A DNA stretch of 45,433 nucleotides from Streptomyces misionensis (GCF_007896895.1 NZ_VOGW01000162.1:1-45433), one strand, 5' to 3'. Counted from the first letter of the stretch, positions 18,378-27,113 are shown. The notes: a model not told the origin generated them from the sequence alone. Numbers and translations are program-made.

Positions 18378-19052
18378 TCAGCGGCTGCCCGTCAGATGGG
18401 CGAAGACGACCACGTTGCCCTGGTAGCCGGTGGTCTTCGAGTAGCCGCCGCCGCAGGTGATCACGCGCAGCTCGGGGCGGCGGGCGGCGCCGTAGACCTT
18501 GCGGTCGGGGAAGGCGCTGGCGGCGTAGACCTCGACGGCGTCCACGGTGAACTCGGCCACGGTGCCGTCCCGGCGGTCGATCTCGATCCGGGCGTCCCGC
18601 TTGAGCGCGCCGAGGTCGTAGAAGACGGCCGGGCCCTCCGTGTTGTCCACGTGTCCGGCGACGATCGCGGTGCCGGTCTCACCCGGCATGGTGCCGGCCT
18701 CGTACCAGCCGGCCAGGTTCTTGTCCTGCGCGGGCGGCACGTCCAGGCTGCCCGAGGGGGTGAGGGCGAGGCCCATCAGGGGCGCGTTCACCCGGATCGA
18801 CGGGATGCGGATGCGCAGCGGCGGGGACGGCGGGAGCGAGGGCGCGGCGAGGCGTTGTCCGCCGGGGTCGGGCCGGCCCTCGGCGGCCGTCGGCTGCGGG
18901 GGCGCGTGGGTGTCGCCGAGCAGCCAGACCCCCGTGGCCAGGGCCACGACGGTGACCGCGGCTATCGCGGTGTCCCCGAGCCTGCGCGCCCGGCGCCCGC
19001 GGACCCGGCGGGTGCCACGGGCACGGCTCCCCGGCAGGCGTGTGCTGCGCAT
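18378..19052 (-). CDS. Class F sortase
   Basis: A 224-residue membrane-anchored transpeptidase. Basic N-terminus, one transmembrane helix at about residues 27-46 (DTAIAAVTVVALATGVWLL), a Pro-rich spacer, then a sortase barrel from IRIPSIRVNAPLMGLAL. Catalytic His is in IVAGHVDN and catalytic Cys in LRVITCGGG. The catalytic Arg normally found on the strand after Cys is not obvious: that segment reads GYQGNVVVFA. It probably cleaves a sorting signal of an exported protein and attaches it to a nucleophile at the cell surface. The neighbouring gene at 19207 encodes a plausible substrate. Confidence 0.88.
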   Translation of the reverse strand: MRSTRLPGSRARGTRRVRGRRARRLGDTAIAAVTVVALATGVWLLGDTHAPPQPTAAEGRPDPGGQRLAAPSLPPSPPLRIRIPSIRVNAPLMGLALTPSGSLDVPPAQDKNLAGWYEAGTMPGETGTAIVAGHVDNTEGPAVFYDLGALKRDARIEIDRRDGTVAEFTVDAVEVYAASAFPDRKVYGAARRPELRVITCGGGYSKTTGYQGNVVVFAHLTGSR

Positions 19053-19206
19053 ACCAACCCCTCTCCCGGGGGTGGACCCCCGCAGTGGACCTGGGGCGGC
19101 CCCGCCCGGTGCGGCGGGACCCCCTCCCCCTCCGGGCCGCGAGGGGCATCGGACCCGGAGGGGGCGGGACGTGCGGTACCGGCGGACGGACAGCGGAGGG
19201 TGTCCG

Positions 19207-19761
19207 TCAGATCCCGTCGCCTCTCGCCCGGCGATGCAGGAGCCAGGTACCGCCCGCGGCTGCGACGGCCAGTGCCGCCACGCCCGCCGCGGTCTGCACG
19301 GGGTCGGGGCCGAGTGCGCCGCCGACCCCCGTCTTCACGCTTCCCCGCGGCTGCACCTGGTCGTGCGCCGCGCTCAGGGCCACCACCAGGTCGCCCGTCA
19401 CCTGCCTGCTGCCCTCCGCGCACTTGGCGACGATCTCGTACGTCCCCGGCTGCGCGCTCGGCGGCACCTGGAACTGGCCGATCGCCTCGCCCTGGTGCGT
19501 GGTCGGCGCCAGGGTGAAGACACCGGCGCCCACCGCGCCCGCGTCCCCGGTCGCGCCGCCCTTCTCCCCGCACGCGGCGGTGTTCACCGTGACCTGGCCG
19601 CCCGGGATCGCGGTGGCCGGATACACCTCCAGGCTGCCCGTGGGGGCGCCGTAGGGCCGGGCCGCCGGCCGCGGCGCGCCGCCGTGGGCGGGCGCGGTGG
19701 CGAGCGCCGCCGTGGCCACGGTGAGCGCGGTACCGGTCAGCAGACGGGCGGTGCGTCGCAT
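19207..19761 (-). CDS. Secreted surface protein with C-terminal anchor, probable sortase F substrate
   Basis: A 184-residue protein starting at ATG 19761. It has a signal peptide (MRRTARLLTGTALTVATAAL...), an Ig-like or beta-rich mature part (PGGQVTVNTAACGEKGGATG, then PGTYEIVAKCAEGS, with two Cys that could pair), a short linker containing SVKTGVGG, a hydrophobic helix (AAGVAALAVAAAGGTWLL) and the basic tail HRRARGDGI. This is the plan of a sortase substrate, but LPxTG/LAxTG is absent. The class F sortase gene lies 154 bp downstream on the same strand. Function of the exposed domain is unknown. Confidence 0.75.
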   Translation of the reverse strand: MRRTARLLTGTALTVATAALATAPAHGGAPRPAARPYGAPTGSLEVYPATAIPGGQVTVNTAACGEKGGATGDAGAVGAGVFTLAPTTHQGEAIGQFQVPPSAQPGTYEIVAKCAEGSRQVTGDLVVALSAAHDQVQPRGSVKTGVGGALGPDPVQTAAGVAALAVAAAGGTWLLHRRARGDGI

Positions 19762-19783
19762 GGTGCTCCCCGAGCTTGTCCGA

Positions 19784-19810
19784 CTGATGTGCTGTGCCTG
19801 ATGTGCTGTG
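19784..19810. repeat. 13-bp direct repeat upstream of the surface-protein gene
   Basis: CTGATGTGCTGTG occurs at 19784-19796 and again at 19798-19810, 23 bp upstream of the surface-protein start. The 14-bp period and position suggest an activator site or leader element. Confidence 0.55.
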
Positions 19811-20385
19811 TGCCCTTCCGAGGTAACGGGGTGATGGCCGGATCCGCTTGCCGAGAGATCGTCGGGACTGCGGTGAACGGGTGGCGGGCCGGGTGCCCGT
19901 ACGGCGTAGCCGTCGGGGAGTTCCGGCAGGTCAGGGGCGGTCTGCCGGGAAATGGGAGAAGAAAGTACGAAGAACACACGAATGGAGCGACGGGAGCGGT
20001 CGAACGGGTGACCGGGCCCCGCCCCGGCCGTCCGCACCGCCAGAGGGGCATGCGCCGGATCTGTACCGCCCGGGTGAACCGGAACGAACCCCGACGGTAG
20101 GAAGATCTTGACTCCGGATGCGGCCGCGGTTAGTTTTTGACGCGCCTTCGGGGGAAGGTGCCATGGAACCGGGGGCTCTTTGACCGGAACGCCGGCCGCG
20201 ACAGGCCTGAGAAGTTCCTGATTCTTCTGCGCGGTGTCGCAGTCATCGCATTCCTCGTTCAAAGCCTTCGGCGGTTCGCCGTGCGGCGTCAGGGGCCTCG
20301 CGCGGCCGCTAACCTCTGTCATGCCCATGATTAGGCGCCCGGTTGCTCGCTGAGGGCCACCCCCCAGCGGAGGGAAGTGGAGAGC
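19811..20385. other. Long divergent intergenic region before the HAD gene
   Basis: This stretch separates the leftward surface-protein gene from the rightward HAD gene. It holds a good sigma-70-type promoter at 20108-20136 and a second possible -10 (TAACCT, 20310-20315) just before a 10-codon frame (ATG 20321 to TGA 20353, MPMIRRPVAR). Longer open frames here lack coding signatures or ribosome-binding sites and were not called. Confidence 0.5.
20108..20136 (+). promoter_or_regulatory. Sigma-70 (HrdB-type) promoter candidate
   Basis: TTGACT (20108-20113) and TAGTTT (20131-20136) are separated by 17 bp. The spacing and -35 match are close to the vegetative consensus. The transcript would begin near 20143 and give the HAD gene a leader of about 240 nt. 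Confidence 0.6.
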
Positions 20386-21168
20386 ATGGAGAACGTCGAG
20401 GTCATCGATCTGGAGGACGACATCGGCGAGTCCGAGTCCGCCGAGGACGGCGCCGCGCCCGCCACCTCCCGCACGACCGTCTCGCTCGTCATCTTCGACT
20501 GCGACGGCGTACTCGTCGACAGCGAGCCGATCGCGGTGCGCACCCATGTCGCCCTGGGCGCCGAACTGGGCTGGCCGCTGAGCGAGTCCGACGTCATGAA
20601 CCGCTTCGTCGGCCGCTCGACCACCTCGATCGGCGAGCAGATCGCCGAGCGCCTCGGCGCCGAGACCGCCCGGATCTGGGACGAGCGGTTCCGGGAGATG
20701 CACGCCCGGGCGGTGGACGAGGACCTGACCGCGGTCGACGGCATCACCGAGGCCCTGGACGGCCTGGAGGCCGCGGGACTCGGGGCCCCGCACTGGTGCA
20801 TCGCCTCCAGCGGCAGCCACGAGAAGATGCGGCACACCCTCGGCCGGGTCGGCCTCTACGAGCGGTTCGAGGGGCGCGTCTTCAGCGCCCACGAGGTGGC
20901 GCGGGGCAAGCCCGCGCCGGACCTCTTCCTGCACGCCGCGCGGCGGATGGGCGTCGAGCCGTCCCGCTGTGTCGTCGTGGAGGACAGCAGGTTCGGCGTC
21001 CAGGCGGCCGCCGCCGCCGGGATGCGCTCCTTCGGGTACGCGGGCGGCCTCACCCCGGCCGAATGGCTCACGGGGACGGCGACGGCCGTCTTCACCGACA
21101 TGCGCCGGCTGCCGGACCTGGTGGCCGCGCACGGCACGAGGGAGGTGCCGGGTGCCGCTGGAGATTGA
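20386..21168 (+). CDS. HAD family phosphatase / beta-phosphoglucomutase-like
   Basis: A 260-residue cytosolic haloacid dehalogenase-superfamily enzyme. Motif I is FDCDGVLVDSEP with nucleophile and acid/base Asp residues, motif II falls in IASSGSHEK, motif III is the Lys in RGKPAPDLF and motif IV is VVEDSRFGVQAA. A helical cap follows motif I. An acidic tail of about 35 residues precedes the core. The start is the ATG at 20386 or an in-frame GTG at 20377; the purine-rich GGAGGGAAG fits either poorly. Substrate probably a sugar phosphate or other small phosphoester. Its 3' end overlaps the CYTH gene by 17 bp. Confidence 0.88.
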   Translation: MENVEVIDLEDDIGESESAEDGAAPATSRTTVSLVIFDCDGVLVDSEPIAVRTHVALGAELGWPLSESDVMNRFVGRSTTSIGEQIAERLGAETARIWDERFREMHARAVDEDLTAVDGITEALDGLEAAGLGAPHWCIASSGSHEKMRHTLGRVGLYERFEGRVFSAHEVARGKPAPDLFLHAARRMGVEPSRCVVVEDSRFGVQAAAAAGMRSFGYAGGLTPAEWLTGTATAVFTDMRRLPDLVAAHGTREVPGAAGD

Positions 21169-21628
21169 GCGCAAGTTCCTGCTCGGCGACGAGCCGGTGC
21201 CGCCCGCCGTGGCGACCGAGCCCATCGAGCAGGGCTACCTCGCCGTCACCGCGACGGGCACCGAGGTACGGGTGCGCCGCATCGCGGGCCGGTGCGTCCT
21301 CGGGGTCAAGCACGGACACGGCGAGCTGTCCCGGGTCGAGGTCGAACTCCCGCTCACCGAGTCGGAGTTCGACGACCTGTGGCCCGCCACGGCGGGTGCC
21401 CGGCTGGTGAAGACCCGGCACTCCGTGCCCGTGCGCGACACCCTCGCCCATGTCGACGTGTACGAGCAGGAGCTGTCCGGCCTGCGCACCGTCGAGGTCG
21501 AGTTCCCCTCCGAGGAGGCGGCGCGGGCCTTCAGCCCGCCGGAGTGGTTCGGTCCGGAGATCACCGGCGACAAGAAGTACCGCAACCGCCGGCTGGCGAC
21601 CGAGGGCCTGGGCGAACTCGCGCCCTGA
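21152..21628 (+). CDS. CYTH domain (triphosphate tunnel metalloenzyme) protein
   Basis: A 158-residue protein starting at GTG 21152, inside the end of the HAD gene, with GGGAGG 7 nt upstream. It opens with LEIERKFL, the ExExK metal-binding signature of the CYTH superfamily, followed by alternating charged beta strands (EVRVRRIAG, GELSRVEVELPL, HVDVYEQELSGLRTVEVEF) and the conserved DKKYRNRRLA end. CYTH proteins hydrolyse inorganic triphosphate or other triphosphates, or act as class IV cyclases; the short single-domain bacterial form favours triphosphatase. Coupling to a HAD phosphatase suggests sequential dephosphorylation, which is inference. Confidence 0.88.
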   Translation: MPLEIERKFLLGDEPVPPAVATEPIEQGYLAVTATGTEVRVRRIAGRCVLGVKHGHGELSRVEVELPLTESEFDDLWPATAGARLVKTRHSVPVRDTLAHVDVYEQELSGLRTVEVEFPSEEAARAFSPPEWFGPEITGDKKYRNRRLATEGLGELAP

Positions 21629-21639
21629 GAGCCGCGGCC

Positions 21640-21671
21640 GTCGCCCCGCGCCCGCCCGGGCGCGGGGCGAC
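21640..21671. terminator. Bidirectional terminator between CYTH and M4 protease genes
   Basis: A perfect 14-bp stem (GTCGCCCCGCGCCC at 21640-21653, GGGCGCGGGGCGAC at 21658-21671) with a 4-nt loop sits in the 53-bp gap between two convergent genes. Confidence 0.8.
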
Positions 21672-21681
21672 CACCGTTCGC

Positions 21682-23331
21682 TCAGTTCACGTTGACCGCG
21701 CTCCAGGCCGCCGCCACCGCGCTGTACTCCGCGCTGCCGGCGCCGTAGAGGTCCTTGGCCGCGTCGAGGGTGGCCGCGCGGGCGCCCGCGTAGTCGGTGG
21801 AGGAGGTCATGTAGACCGTCAGCGCCCGGTACCAGATCTTGCCGACCTTGTCCCGGCCGATGCCGGTGACCGTGGAGCCGTTGTACGTCGGAGAGTCGTA
21901 AGCGACGCCGTTGACGGTCTTCGCGCCGCTGCCCTCGGCGAGGAGGTAGGCGAAGTGGTTGGCGACGCCGGACGAGTAGTGGACGTCCAGGCTGCCGACC
22001 GAACTGCTCCAGTAGTCCGCCGAGTTGCCGTCCTTGGACGGCCGGTCCATGTAGCGCAGCGCCTTCTGGCCGAAGCCCGGGCGGACGATCTGCTCGCCGA
22101 TGAGGTAGTCACCGGGGTCGGAGGAGTTGTTCGCGTACCACTCGACCATGGTGCCGAGGATGTCGGAGGTGGCCTCGTTCAGGCCGCCCGACTCGCCCGA
22201 GTACGTCAGCCCGGCCGTCGTGGACGTGACGCCGTGCGACATCTCGTGCCCGGCCACGTCCAGCGCCACCAGCGGGCCGAAGGTGGTCCCGTCGCCGTCG
22301 CCGTACGTCATGCAGAAGCAGCTGTCGTCCCAGAAGGCGTTGTTGTAGGCGTTGCCGTAGTGGACGCGGTTGTACGAGCCCTTGCCGTCGCCCGCGATGC
22401 CGGTGCGGCCGTGCACGTTCTTGTAGTAGTCCCAGGTCTCGTCGGTCCCGTACTGCGCGTCGACCGCGGCCGAGGAGCGGTCGGCGGTGCTGCCCGTGCC
22501 CCAGTGGTTGTCGGCGTCCGTGAACAGGGTCGCGGGGGCGCGGCTGATGCAGATGCCGAAGATGCACAGGTCGGTCTTGTTCGCCGCGTCCCCGGTGTAG
22601 GTGTTGCCCCGGGTCGGGTCCTTGAGCTGGTACGACGATCCGGACTGCGTCGTCTCCAGCGGCACGGTGCCGCCGTACAGCGACCGGCCGTCGCCGGTGA
22701 CGGTCTCGATGGCGTCCCAGGCGTCGATCCGCGCGCCGCTGCGGGCGTCGGTGAGCACGGTGCGCGCGACGGGGTTGCCGAGCGGGTCGAGGCCGGCCGC
22801 GTCGGTGCGCCAGGCGAGCCGCGGGGCGCCGTGCAGCGCGTCGACCACCAGCCGCGGCTCGGCCGCGACCTGCCGCAGCCGCTCGCCCGGGTGGGCCGCG
22901 CGCAGCGCATTCACCGCGAGGCCGGCGGCCTTGGGGGCGGAGACCTCCGGGGTGGTCGAGGGCGGCGCGATCGCGGCCCGGGTGGCCCGGTTCGCGCCGC
23001 GATAGTGCCCGTCGGGCCCGAGATGCACGACGAAGTCGCCGCCGAGCACGGGCAGTTTCCGGTACGTGCGCTCGTACCGGACGTGCTGGCTGCCGTCCTC
23101 GTCCACGATCACGTCCTTGACCCGGGTGGTCTGCGCGGCGCCGAGCCCGAGGCCCGACGCGTGTGCCACGAGTGCCGCGGCCGCGTGCTCGACGGCGGCG
23201 GCCCGGGTGGGTCTCGGGGCGGCCTGGGCGGTGGGGGAGAGGGCGGCTGCCAGCAGGGTCGCGGCGGTGACGGCGACACCGGCGGTGGCGAGACGACGGG
23301 TTCCTCGGACGTGCTGCCGTATCCGGCTCAT
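21682..23331 (-). CDS. Secreted M4 family (thermolysin-like) neutral metalloprotease
   Basis: A 549-residue prepro-protease. The ATG at 23331 follows GAGGAGA; signal peptide residues 1 to ~37 end in PTAQA. The propeptide (about 40-205) has FTP/PepSY-type sequence such as GGDFVVHLGPDGHYRGANR. The catalytic domain carries the zinc motif GHEMSH (His362, Glu363, His366), the downstream ligand Glu386 in GGLNEATSD, and LDVHYSSGVANHFAYLL with the stabilising His. Four Cys occur at about 256-261 and 338-340. It is monocistronic with its own upstream gap. It degrades extracellular protein after autocatalytic removal of the propeptide. Confidence 0.96.
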   Translation of the reverse strand: MSRIRQHVRGTRRLATAGVAVTAATLLAAALSPTAQAAPRPTRAAAVEHAAAALVAHASGLGLGAAQTTRVKDVIVDEDGSQHVRYERTYRKLPVLGGDFVVHLGPDGHYRGANRATRAAIAPPSTTPEVSAPKAAGLAVNALRAAHPGERLRQVAAEPRLVVDALHGAPRLAWRTDAAGLDPLGNPVARTVLTDARSGARIDAWDAIETVTGDGRSLYGGTVPLETTQSGSSYQLKDPTRGNTYTGDAANKTDLCIFGICISRAPATLFTDADNHWGTGSTADRSSAAVDAQYGTDETWDYYKNVHGRTGIAGDGKGSYNRVHYGNAYNNAFWDDSCFCMTYGDGDGTTFGPLVALDVAGHEMSHGVTSTTAGLTYSGESGGLNEATSDILGTMVEWYANNSSDPGDYLIGEQIVRPGFGQKALRYMDRPSKDGNSADYWSSSVGSLDVHYSSGVANHFAYLLAEGSGAKTVNGVAYDSPTYNGSTVTGIGRDKVGKIWYRALTVYMTSSTDYAGARAATLDAAKDLYGAGSAEYSAVAAAWSAVNVN

Positions 23332-23464
23332 CTGTCTCCTCGGAAAAGGCGCCTGGCGGGGCGTGGGGATGACGCGGGATGCCCTGGATTTAAGGAGACA
23401 TGACAAGCAATGTCCATAGGGAGTTCACAGGAAGGGCGGGAAGAGGCCGCCTTGTGCCCGGTTC

Positions 23465-24952
23465 CTACTGCCGGTTCAGGGAGCGCGTGATGCCCGCCGC
23501 GATCGTCGTCGCCAGCACCCAGCCCAGGGCGATCAGCAGGTAGGACAGCCACTGGTAGGCGCCGCGCGGCGCGAACGCCGGTTCCTGGCCGAAGTCGATG
23601 ACGGGCAGCAGCAGGTCGAGGGTGTAGAAGAGCGGGTTGAAGCCGGGGGCCTCGGACGGTTTGAGGGCGGGCGGACGGTGCAGGGCGAAGACGAGGGTGC
23701 CCGTGCACAGCAGGAGCAGCAGCCAGCCCGCGGCCCGCATCGGGCGGAAGCCGTAGCCGACGGCCGCGTCCTGGAGGTGGCCCCACAGTCGGGCGTACGG
23801 CGGCAGGGTGCGGCGGCGGCGGCGCAGCTTGGCCAGCTGGACGGTGCGGGCCGCGGCGTCGTCCCCCACCGTGCGGTACGCCGTGGCCAACTGCTCGTAA
23901 GGGTGCGGGAGATAGCCGTCCGGCTCGCGCTCCAGCAGCGGCAGCCGCTGCTCGGCGGGCAGGTGCGGGGTGAGCACCCGGTAGGCCAGCCCGTCGAGGT
24001 GGACCCGGTCCGGCCACACCTCGGGCGGCACGTGCAGCAGGTCGAGCTGGGCGCGGCGCAGATTGACGTCCCCCTCGACCGGCGCGGCCTCCCGCAGCCA
24101 CAGCTCGCCGATGACGCCGCTGCTGGCGCGCAGGGCCACTCCGCCCGGGTTCGCCAGCCGGGCGTGCGCCAGGTTGAGCTGGCGGGGGATGCGGGCGCCA
24201 CCCAGATTGACCCGGCCCCTCACGCGCAGCCGCATCGCGTGCAGATCGGTGCCCACCGCCAGGACCTCGGCGTGCAGCGCGGTGTCGCCGGGGGCGTCCA
24301 GCACCGCGTCGTTGAGGTTCACCTGCCCGCCGACGACGGCGCCGTTCAGCTGCACCCGGCCGTGCGCCACCAGTCCCGGCGCCCACACGTCCGTGCCCAC
24401 CTCGGCATGGTTGAGCTGGAGCACGGGCTCCGCCGGGGCCACGCCGGGCGTGCCCAGCGTCGCGCCGTTGGCGAACAACGCCCCCGCCAGCTTCGCCCCT
24501 TGCAGCCGCACCGGGCCCGTGAACCGGCAGCAGGTGATGCGCAGGACCCCGTCGGCGCGCAGCGCCCCGGCCGTCAGCCCCGGCAGCACCGAGTCGCTCA
24601 GCACCAGGGCGCCCACCCGCGCCCCGTACAGGTCCGGCGCCTGCTCGAAGTGGCAGGAGCGCAGCCGCACGGGGTGGCCGACGGTGCCGTACCGGAGGTC
24701 GAGCCGGCCGGTGATGCGGGCGCCCGTCACCTTCAGACCGGCGGTACGGCCCTCCCGTACCGGGCCCGCCAGCAGCAACTCCCGCAGGAACTCCGCCCGC
24801 AGGGTGCGTTCGGGCCCCCAGTCGGCGCCCCGCGCGGGATCGTCGTCCCCGTCCTGCGGGGAGTCGGGCCGCTCCCGCAGATCGACCCCCTCGCCGAGCG
24901 GGAAGGCGTCCCAGACACGCCGTTCGGCGGGCGTCGGATCCGCGATCTCCAC
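23465..24952 (-). CDS. Beta-helix-like repeat membrane protein, function unknown
   Basis: A 495-residue protein starting at GTG 24952, only 2 nt after the stop of the YdcF-like gene. Residues about 60-330 consist of irregular ~20-residue units with a pattern like GARVxxLxLxxA, resembling pentapeptide-repeat/right-handed beta-helix proteins (examples GRVNLGGARIPRQLNLAHA, GQVNLNDAVLDA). The C-terminal part has two hydrophobic helices (GWLLLLLCTGTLVFAL and YLLIALGWVLATTIAAGI). I believe related actinobacterial proteins are often annotated as membrane-associated oxidoreductases, but I see no Rossmann or cofactor motif. It may be a membrane-tethered scaffold; the operon partner hints at an envelope role. 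Confidence 0.75.
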   Translation of the reverse strand: MEIADPTPAERRVWDAFPLGEGVDLRERPDSPQDGDDDPARGADWGPERTLRAEFLRELLLAGPVREGRTAGLKVTGARITGRLDLRYGTVGHPVRLRSCHFEQAPDLYGARVGALVLSDSVLPGLTAGALRADGVLRITCCRFTGPVRLQGAKLAGALFANGATLGTPGVAPAEPVLQLNHAEVGTDVWAPGLVAHGRVQLNGAVVGGQVNLNDAVLDAPGDTALHAEVLAVGTDLHAMRLRVRGRVNLGGARIPRQLNLAHARLANPGGVALRASSGVIGELWLREAAPVEGDVNLRRAQLDLLHVPPEVWPDRVHLDGLAYRVLTPHLPAEQRLPLLEREPDGYLPHPYEQLATAYRTVGDDAAARTVQLAKLRRRRRTLPPYARLWGHLQDAAVGYGFRPMRAAGWLLLLLCTGTLVFALHRPPALKPSEAPGFNPLFYTLDLLLPVIDFGQEPAFAPRGAYQWLSYLLIALGWVLATTIAAGITRSLNRQ

Positions 24953-24954
24953 GC

Positions 24955-25656
24955 TCAGCCGTCCCCGCGCCGGGCCGGACCCCCGGGCGCCGCCAGCGCC
25001 TCGGCGATCCCCTGCTCCCGGGGGCCCAGGAACGTCGGGTCCGGCCGGAACACCACGTCCAGCACCGCCTTGCCCGCCGCGAACACCTCGCGCGTGCCGC
25101 CGTAGTACCAGGTCGCGTCGTGCTTCGCGTCGACCCCGACGCCGTACGAGTCCACCCCCGCCGCCTCGCACAGCGCCACCGCCCGGCGGATGTGGAAGCC
25201 CTGGCTGACCAGCACCGCGCGGTCGACGCCGAAGATCTTCCGGGCCCGCACACAGGAGTCCCAGGTGTCGAACCCGGCGTAGTCGCGCACGACCTTCCCG
25301 CCCGGCACGCCGTGCCGGGTGAGGTAGGCGCGCATGGCGTCCGGCTCGTCGTAGTCCTTGCGGCTGTTGTCCCCGGTGACCAGCACGGCCCTGACCCGGC
25401 CCGCGTGGTACAGCGCCGCCGCCGCGTCCAGCCGGTGCGCGAGGTACGGCGAGGGCACGCCGTTCCACAGCCCGGCCCCGAACACCACCGCGACCGGCGC
25501 CGACGGCACGTCCGCCACCGTGCGCAGCCGGTCCGCCGTGGACGCGAACAGCCAGGTGACCGGGGCCAGCGCCAGCACACAGACGGCCATCACGGCCTGC
25601 ACCAGCCGCCGCTGCCCGGCGCGGGTGCGCGGCAGGCGCGGTCGACGGATCCTCAT
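24955..25656 (-). CDS. YdcF/SanA family (DUF218) envelope protein
   Basis: A 233-residue protein with a basic N-terminus and one hydrophobic helix ([20 protein letters not shown]), followed by a DUF218 domain: [51 protein letters not shown], and the [12 protein letters not shown] motif typical of SanA. SanA is linked to vancomycin exclusion at high temperature in enterobacteria; the biochemical role of the family is unsettled. The start at 25656 follows GAGGGGGG. It is the first gene of a two-gene operon with the beta-helix-like membrane protein and is divergent from dgt. Confidence 0.88.
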   Translation of the reverse strand: MRIRRPRLPRTRAGQRRLVQAVMAVCVLALAPVTWLFASTADRLRTVADVPSAPVAVVFGAGLWNGVPSPYLAHRLDAAAALYHAGRVRAVLVTGDNSRKDYDEPDAMRAYLTRHGVPGGKVVRDYAGFDTWDSCVRARKIFGVDRAVLVSQGFHIRRAVALCEAAGVDSYGVGVDAKHDATWYYGGTREVFAAGKAVLDVVFRPDPTFLGPREQGIAEALAAPGGPARRGDG

Positions 25657-25826
25657 ACGGCCCCCCTCGGTACGGATTCCGGAGTCCGGTTCCGACCATG
25701 GAGGACGCCGCCCGCGCCGATCCGGTTCGCTCCGTTGTGCGATTGCGCTTCACCGAGGCGGCCGGATTCCCCAACGCGCCGTCCGACTGGGCCACCCGGC
25801 ACCCCCCATTTGTCACCGGTGGCGCT

Positions 25827-25832
25827 TACTGT
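25827..25832 (+). promoter_or_regulatory. -10 box suggesting a leaderless dgt transcript
   Basis: TACTGT fits the streptomycete -10 pattern TAnnnT and ends 6 nt before the dgt ATG at 25839. This places the transcription start at or near the A of the ATG. No Shine-Dalgarno sequence is present. No convincing -35 box was found. Confidence 0.45.
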
Positions 25833-25838
25833 CGAAGC

Positions 25839-27113
25839 ATGGCAGGCAGTGCACCCCCCGATCCCTACGGCCCGGCCGCCCTGGAGCGCTGGGCCCCCGA
25901 GCCCGACAAACGCCCGGGCCGTACCGCCTTCCAGCGGGACCGGGCCCGCGTCCTGCACTCCGCCGCGCTGCGCCGCCTCGCCGGCAAGACCCAGGTCGTC
26001 ACCCCGGGCAGCCACAGCCAGGCCTGGGACGCCAGCCCCCGCACCCGGCTCACCCACTCCCTGGAGTGCGCCCAGGTGGGCCGGGAACTGGGCGCCGCCC
26101 TCGGCTGCGACCCCGACCTGGTCGAGGCGGCCTGCCTCTCCCACGACCTCGGCCACCCGCCCTTCGGCCACAACGGCGAACAGGCGCTGAACGAGTTCGC
26201 GGACGACTGCGGCGGCTTCGAGGGCAACGCCCAGTCCCTGCGGCTGCTCACCCGCATCGAGCCCAAGCGGTTCACCGCGGAGGGCTCCGTCGGCCTCAAC
26301 CTCACCCGCGCCGCCCTGGACGCCGCCACCAAGTACCCCTGGCCGCGCGGCGCCCACCCCACCGACCCGGCCTCGGCGAAGTTCGGGGTGTACGCGGACG
26401 ACCGCCCGGTCTTCGACTGGGTCCGGGCCGAGGCCCCCGGCACCCGCACCTGCTTCGAGGCCCAGGTCATGGACTGGTCCGACGACGTGGCCTACTCGGT
26501 GCACGACGTCGAGGACGGCCTGCACGCCGGGCACATCGACCCCAACTGCCTGCACGCCGAGCCCGAACGGCAGGCGGTGTTCGAGGTGGCCGTCGGCCGC
26601 TACGTCCCGGCCGGCACCGACCCCGCCGAACTCGCCGATGCCCTCGACCGCCTCCAGGCCGAGCCGTGGTGGCCGCACGGCTACGACGGCACCGCGGTCG
26701 CCCAGGCCCGGCTGAAGGACGCCACCAGCCAGCTCATCGGCCGCTTCTGCCTGGCCGCCGAGGGCGCCACCCGCGCCGCGTACGGCAGCGGCCGGCTCAC
26801 CCGCTACGGCGCCGAACTCGTCGTACCCCGCGCGACCCGGATGGAGTGCGCGGTGCTCAAGGCGGTCGCCGACCGGTATGTGATGCAGCGCGCCGAGCAG
26901 GAGCGGCTCCGCGCCGACCAGCGGGTCATCGTCGCGGAGCTGGCCGAGGCGCTCACCGCCCGCGCCCCGGACGGCCTGGACCCGCAGTTCCGCGCCCTGT
27001 TCGACAAGGCGCCCGACGACCACGCGCGCAAGCGGGTGATCGTCGACCAGATCGCGTCCCTCACCGACGCCTCCGCGCTCTCGCTGCACGCGAGACTGAC
27101 AGGGCATATGTGA
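25839..27113 (+). CDS. dgt: Deoxyguanosinetriphosphate triphosphohydrolase-like HD protein
   Basis: A 424-residue dNTPase that cleaves dNTPs to deoxynucleoside plus triphosphate and helps set dNTP pools. The HD-domain metal ligands are visible: His73 in [10 protein letters not shown], and His102-Asp103 in [14 protein letters not shown]; the third-Asp region is [19 protein letters not shown]. The N-terminal [26 protein letters not shown] block is typical. The ATG at 25839 lacks a Shine-Dalgarno sequence and follows a -10 box, so a leaderless mRNA is likely. It lies upstream of an FAD reductase and dnaG, an arrangement I remember from other streptomycetes. Confidence 0.95.
   Translation: MAGSAPPDPYGPAALERWAPEPDKRPGRTAFQRDRARVLHSAALRRLAGKTQVVTPGSHSQAWDASPRTRLTHSLECAQVGRELGAALGCDPDLVEAACLSHDLGHPPFGHNGEQALNEFADDCGGFEGNAQSLRLLTRIEPKRFTAEGSVGLNLTRAALDAATKYPWPRGAHPTDPASAKFGVYADDRPVFDWVRAEAPGTRTCFEAQVMDWSDDVAYSVHDVEDGLHAGHIDPNCLHAEPERQAVFEVAVGRYVPAGTDPAELADALDRLQAEPWWPHGYDGTAVAQARLKDATSQLIGRFCLAAEGATRAAYGSGRLTRYGAELVVPRATRMECAVLKAVADRYVMQRAEQERLRADQRVIVAELAEALTARAPDGLDPQFRALFDKAPDDHARKRVIVDQIASLTDASALSLHARLTGHM

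Noticed and set aside
20137..20334. 65-codon frame between the surface protein and HAD genes
   Set aside because: It starts at the predicted -10 box, has no ribosome-binding site and no coding bias.
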